From NCBI GenBank assembly GCA_030727685.1, contig JANRBC010000022.1, positions 1-8,764 of the forward strand: 8,764 nt of DNA, read 5' to 3'. The notes beneath the pieces are model-generated. The model saw only the letters and a program-made list of their open reading frames with translations, did not search any database and was not told the DNA's origin. This DNA is from Ilumatobacteraceae bacterium (GTDB taxonomy: Bacteria > Actinomycetota > Acidimicrobiia > Acidimicrobiales > Ilumatobacteraceae). A program made the position numbers and the translations under genes. The first letter of the stretch is position 1, and every line of letters begins with the position of its first letter. Below are positions 6,822 to 8,764 of the stretch, one piece after another.

Positions 6822-7394
6822 ATGAACTCTCCGAAAAAATTCACTCGAAGTTTAGTCTTGGTTTTTTCGCTTTTGCTCGTCTCAAGTTGCGGGCCCGATG
6901 GTTCGACAACAACTGCTGAAACTGAAACTGCTGCAATCGCCGACTCGTCAGATGCGACGGCGAATTCGGCGAGCAACAATGCAATAAATGCAAAGGCTCA
7001 ATTCACAGCCACACTTCTTAGCGGCGCAACTTTCGACAGCGCAACGGTTTTGCAATCTCAACCACTCGCGCTTTGGTTTTGGGCGCCTGGTTGACGGGCT
7101 TGCAAATCTGAGTCATCCTCGGTCGAGGCTGCATACAAAACTTTTAAAGGCAAAGTGCAAGTCACAGGCGTCGCATGGAATGGCAGCGGTGGCGACATGC
7201 AAGATTTCGTAAATGAAAACGGTCTTTCGTTCACCAACATCAACGACGGACCAGGCGAAATTTTCTCTCGCTTCAATGTGCCCTATCAACCAGCGTGGGT
7301 GTTTATCGCCAAAGACGGCACAGTAACGACAAGAATCGGCGTGCTTTCAGATGAAGAGTTAGATCAAGAGTTAACAAAGTTGGCTACGAGCTAA
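6822..7394 (+). CDS. Candidate selenoprotein: Mpt53/TlpA-like thioredoxin-fold lipoprotein with in-frame TGA at the active site
   Basis: Read through the TGA at 7092-7094, the frame gives 190 residues. Residues 1-23 are a lipoprotein signal (basic start, LVLVFSLLLVSSC, with lipid-modified Cys23), so the protein should sit outside the cytoplasmic membrane. Residues about 24-58 are a Ser/Thr/Ala-rich spacer. Residues about 59-190 are a thioredoxin fold: the LALWFWAPG strand, then TGA(91)-Arg-Ala-Cys94 where relatives have CxxC, GVAWNGSGGDMQ, and the cis-proline loop VPYQPAWVFI. The last, with NEN-GLSFTNINDG, closely resembles mycobacterial Mpt53 (secreted DsbE-type oxidoreductase). The predicted role is thiol-disulfide exchange with a selenocysteine nucleophile. 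The frame is otherwise intact and ends at TAA overlapping the next ATG. No ribosome site precedes the ATG; TACTCT at 6807-6812 could be a -10 for a nearly leaderless message. Selenocysteine is inferred; a nonsense mutation is the alternative. Confidence 0.75.
7092..7094 (+). other. In-frame TGA, probable selenocysteine codon
   Basis: The codon replaces the first Cys of the CxxC redox motif (codon 91), giving UxxC. It is followed by C (UGA-C), the same context as I recall for E. coli fdhF. Frame and homology are continuous on both sides. Elsewhere in the window TGA terminates lpd and the edge trkA gene normally, so a general reassignment of TGA is excluded. Confidence 0.65.
7114..7131 (+). promoter_or_regulatory. 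Candidate bacterial SECIS hairpin downstream of the TGA
   Basis: CCUC (7117-7120) pairs with GAGG (7125-7128) around a GGUC loop (7121-7124). Two more pairs (C7114-G7131, A7115-U7130) extend the stem past a U-C mismatch. The loop starts 26 bases after the TGA, and the fdhF element of E. coli has the same GGUC loop at a comparable distance as I recall it. SelB would bind such a loop. The stem is short and was folded by eye. Confidence 0.5.
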
Positions 7395-7747
7395 TGGGCA
7401 TTCGATCATTCGGCAAGCGACTGACTGCCGACAATCTTGAAATCGATTCAGAGCGACTCTGCGAGCGATTCAAAGAATATGACTTTGTCAATATTGCTGA
7501 CTCGCAAGTGCGCACTCGAACAAAACTTGCCGGAGAAATCAAACGCATGCGCATTAAACCGCGCAGTGGTGTGCCTGCTGTCGAACTCGTGATCAACGAT
7601 GGCACCGGCGAAGCAACAGTTATCTTTAGCGGCCGACGCAATATTCCGGGTGTCGATCATGGCAAATGCATCATGGTTGATGGTGTGCCACATCGTGACG
7701 GCGCACGAACTGTGATTTTGAATCCGGCTTACACCCTGCTCGGGTAA
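7394..7747 (+). CDS. Small OB-fold nucleic-acid-binding-like protein
   Basis: This 117-residue protein has an N-terminal helical part (about 1-38) and an OB-fold core (about 40-116) with the strand pattern TKLAGEIKRMRI, VPAVELVINDGTGEATVIFSG and GKCIMVDGVPHRDGARTVI. The fold and its place beside two trkA genes match the conserved actinobacterial OB-fold protein near the mycobacterial ceoB-ceoC locus (Rv2694c type). The biochemical role of that family is not established to my knowledge; single-strand nucleic-acid binding is the usual inference. Its ATG shares one base with the TAA of the thioredoxin gene (TAATG), so its translation is probably coupled to ribosomes that pass the upstream TGA, or that restart after it. 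There is no clear separate ribosome site. Its TAA lies four bases from the stop of the convergent trkA gene, and no terminator hairpin is visible between them. Confidence 0.82.
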   Translation: MGIRSFGKRLTADNLEIDSERLCERFKEYDFVNIADSQVRTRTKLAGEIKRMRIKPRSGVPAVELVINDGTGEATVIFSGRRNIPGVDHGKCIMVDGVPHRDGARTVILNPAYTLLG

Positions 7748-7751
7748 TTGT

Positions 7752-8420
7752 TTAGCCGATCAAGATTTTTTGAATCGCTGTTTCAGCGTCTTCGGTAATC
7801 AACACCATTACTTCGTCACCTGCGCGCAAAATCGTGTCGCTCTCGGGAACCAAAACAACTTGGTCGCGCACAATCGCCACCACGGTTGCGCTTCGCGGAA
7901 ACTTCAACTCTTTCAAAGTCTTGTCGCACGCAGGTGACGCGTCGGCCAAAGTAACTTCGGCAAGTTCGGCTTTGCCGCCCTTGAAGTCCATAAGTTTTAC
8001 AAAGTTGCCAACCGAAACTGCTTCTTGAACCAGGCTCGTAATCAAGTGAGGTGTTGACACCGCGATGTCGATGCCCCACATCTCGTTGAACATCCAATGA
8101 TTTTTAGGATTATTAACGCGCGCGATCACGCGTGGCGCGCCAAACTCTTGTTTTGCTAACAGCGAAACAACCAAGTTGTCTTCGTCGTCGCCAGTTACAG
8201 CAGCGACAACTTCTGCATCTGCGGCGCCAGCTGCGCGAAGTACTTCGACATCGCATGCATCGCCGAGATGCCAGCGAACACCTTTGGCTTCTTCTTCTTT
8301 GCCATAGTTGCGCACGACGGCGCGATCGTTTTCGACAACGACAACATTGTGTCCTGCAGCAACAAGTTGCTCGGCTGTGAAACGGCCGACGCTGCCACCA
8401 CCGGCGACTACAACTTTCAT
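7752..8420 (-). CDS. trkA: TrkA/RCK-type potassium uptake regulatory protein (CeoC-like)
   Basis: The 222 residues form one RCK unit: an N-terminal NAD(H)-binding Rossmann domain (1-125) with the glycine motif GGGSVG (7-12), the acidic ENDR turn (30-33) and TGDDEDN (76-82), then an RCK_C/TrkA_C domain (about 140-220) with the GDEVMVLI strand. Such cytosolic proteins gate or stabilise Trk/Ktr-type K+ transporters in response to nucleotides. It is the second of two adjacent trkA genes, the arrangement of ceoB-ceoC in mycobacteria. The two probably act together as a hetero-assembly. The start ATG overlaps the upstream stop (ATGA, 8420-8417) and has GAGGA five bases upstream, which fixes this start. 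The transporter subunit itself is not in the window. Confidence 0.92.
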   Translation of the reverse strand: MKVVVAGGGSVGRFTAEQLVAAGHNVVVVENDRAVVRNYGKEEEAKGVRWHLGDACDVEVLRAAGAADAEVVAAVTGDDEDNLVVSLLAKQEFGAPRVIARVNNPKNHWMFNEMWGIDIAVSTPHLITSLVQEAVSVGNFVKLMDFKGGKAELAEVTLADASPACDKTLKELKFPRSATVVAIVRDQVVLVPESDTILRAGDEVMVLITEDAETAIQKILIG

Positions 8421-8764
8421 GATGGTCCTCGTTTCAAAAACTCGTCAAGTGAATTGATCGAGTCTTTTTCAACCGTGAAATAAGCGATGTCGCCCTGTTG
8501 AACGAGAGTCTTCGAATCTGGGATGACCGCCGCACTCAAACGGCGCAACGCCGAGATACGAGCACCCTTGATTTCGAGCTCGAGAACTTTTTCGCCGACC
8601 AAACTGTCGGGCAGAGTGCGTTCAATAAGAACGACTGACGAACTCGGGTCAGTCCACTCAACTGCCGGCAGGTCTGGCAAAATTCGGCGCAGAATTCGAT
8701 CTGACGTCCATTTCACCGTGGCGACAGTCGCGATGCCAAGACGCTCATAGATTTCGGCGCGCTT
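8417..8764 (-). CDS. trkA: TrkA/RCK-type potassium uptake regulatory protein (CeoB-like), 5' end missing
   Basis: The last 115 residues of a TrkA-type protein run off the right edge; the frame stays open to base 8764, beginning RAEIYERLGIATVATVKWT. This is the end of the Rossmann domain, where RCK proteins have an R(A/G)EIYERLGI(P)TV-like turn. It is followed by an RCK_C domain (SSVVLIERTLPDSLVGEKV, ARISALRR, GDIAYFTV). The internal GTG at 8716 is not a real start because the homology continues upstream of it. The gene overlaps the second trkA gene by ATGA, so the two are translationally coupled. Its role is the same K+ uptake regulation, with the N-terminal nucleotide-binding motif lying beyond the window. 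Confidence 0.88.
   Translation of the reverse strand, partial: KRAEIYERLGIATVATVKWTSDRILRRILPDLPAVEWTDPSSSVVLIERTLPDSLVGEKVLELEIKGARISALRRLSAAVIPDSKTLVQQGDIAYFTVEKDSINSLDEFLKRGPS

Noticed and set aside
7092..7094. Alternative genetic code with TGA as a sense codon such as Trp.
   Set aside because: lpd and the edge trkA gene end with TGA at normal family positions, and Trp does not fit the catalytic Cys position.
7155..7394. A separate gene starting at GTG 7155 (79 residues).
   Set aside because: It is the same frame as the lipoprotein upstream and lacks the first strand and active site of the thioredoxin fold. It is better read as the second part of one gene, although restart there is possible since AAAGG precedes the GTG.
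6822..7394. Simple pseudogene caused by a TGC-to-TGA mutation.
   Set aside because: Not excluded, but less likely: the only lesion falls precisely on the one residue where selenocysteine is expected, the rest is intact, and a GGUC-loop hairpin follows.
7740..7775. Bidirectional terminator between the convergent OB-fold and trkA genes.
   Set aside because: Only four bases separate the stops. The T run at 7768-7773 is part of trkA coding and has no strong stem beside it.
8417..8716. A complete 99-residue protein starting at GTG 8716.
   Set aside because: RCK-family sequence continues in frame upstream to the window edge, so this is an internal Val codon of a truncated gene.

Overview
The window looks like a chromosomal segment of an actinobacterium (Actinomycetota, moderate GC; an Acidimicrobiia-like lineage is my guess). 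The clues are gene neighbourhoods. A pair of TrkA/RCK potassium-channel regulators lies beside a small OB-fold protein, as at Mycobacterium tuberculosis Rv2691-Rv2694c. A lipoamide acyltransferase gene is followed directly by lipB-lipA functions, as in the sucB-lipB-lipA region. An exported thioredoxin resembles Mpt53. No rRNA, tRNA, CRISPR array or mobile element was seen.

Layout, left to right: the last codons of a plus-strand gene (2-55); then a minus-strand block, read right to left, of lpd (6585-5185), a 2-oxoacid dehydrogenase E2 gene (5125-3635), a fused lipB-lipA gene (3631-1952), an M24 Xaa-Pro-type peptidase (1902-790) and a multi-pass membrane protein of unknown function (790-68). 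A possible 45-residue membrane peptide (6787-6650) lies just upstream of lpd. Diverging from this block are two plus-strand genes, a thioredoxin-fold lipoprotein (6822-7394) and an OB-fold protein (7394-7747), joined by a TAATG overlap. They converge on two minus-strand trkA genes that overlap by ATGA (8420-7752, and one cut by the right edge at 8764-8417).

The lpd-E2-lipBA group forms one functional unit. E2 carries a lipoyl-lysine arm, LipB attaches octanoate to it, LipA inserts the two sulfurs, and Lpd reoxidises the dihydrolipoyl arm with NAD+. The E1 component is not in this window.

The most interesting feature is the thioredoxin-fold lipoprotein. Its frame is interrupted by a single TGA at exactly the first cysteine of the CxxC active site (giving UxxC: TGA-Arg-Ala-Cys). 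The rest of the domain continues intact in the same frame. A short hairpin with a GGUC loop, the loop of the E. coli fdhF selenocysteine insertion element, begins 19 bases after the TGA. TGA is a normal stop for other genes here. I read this as a candidate selenoprotein of the Mpt53/TlpA type, which would be missed or split by standard gene calling. A nonsense mutation remains the main alternative.
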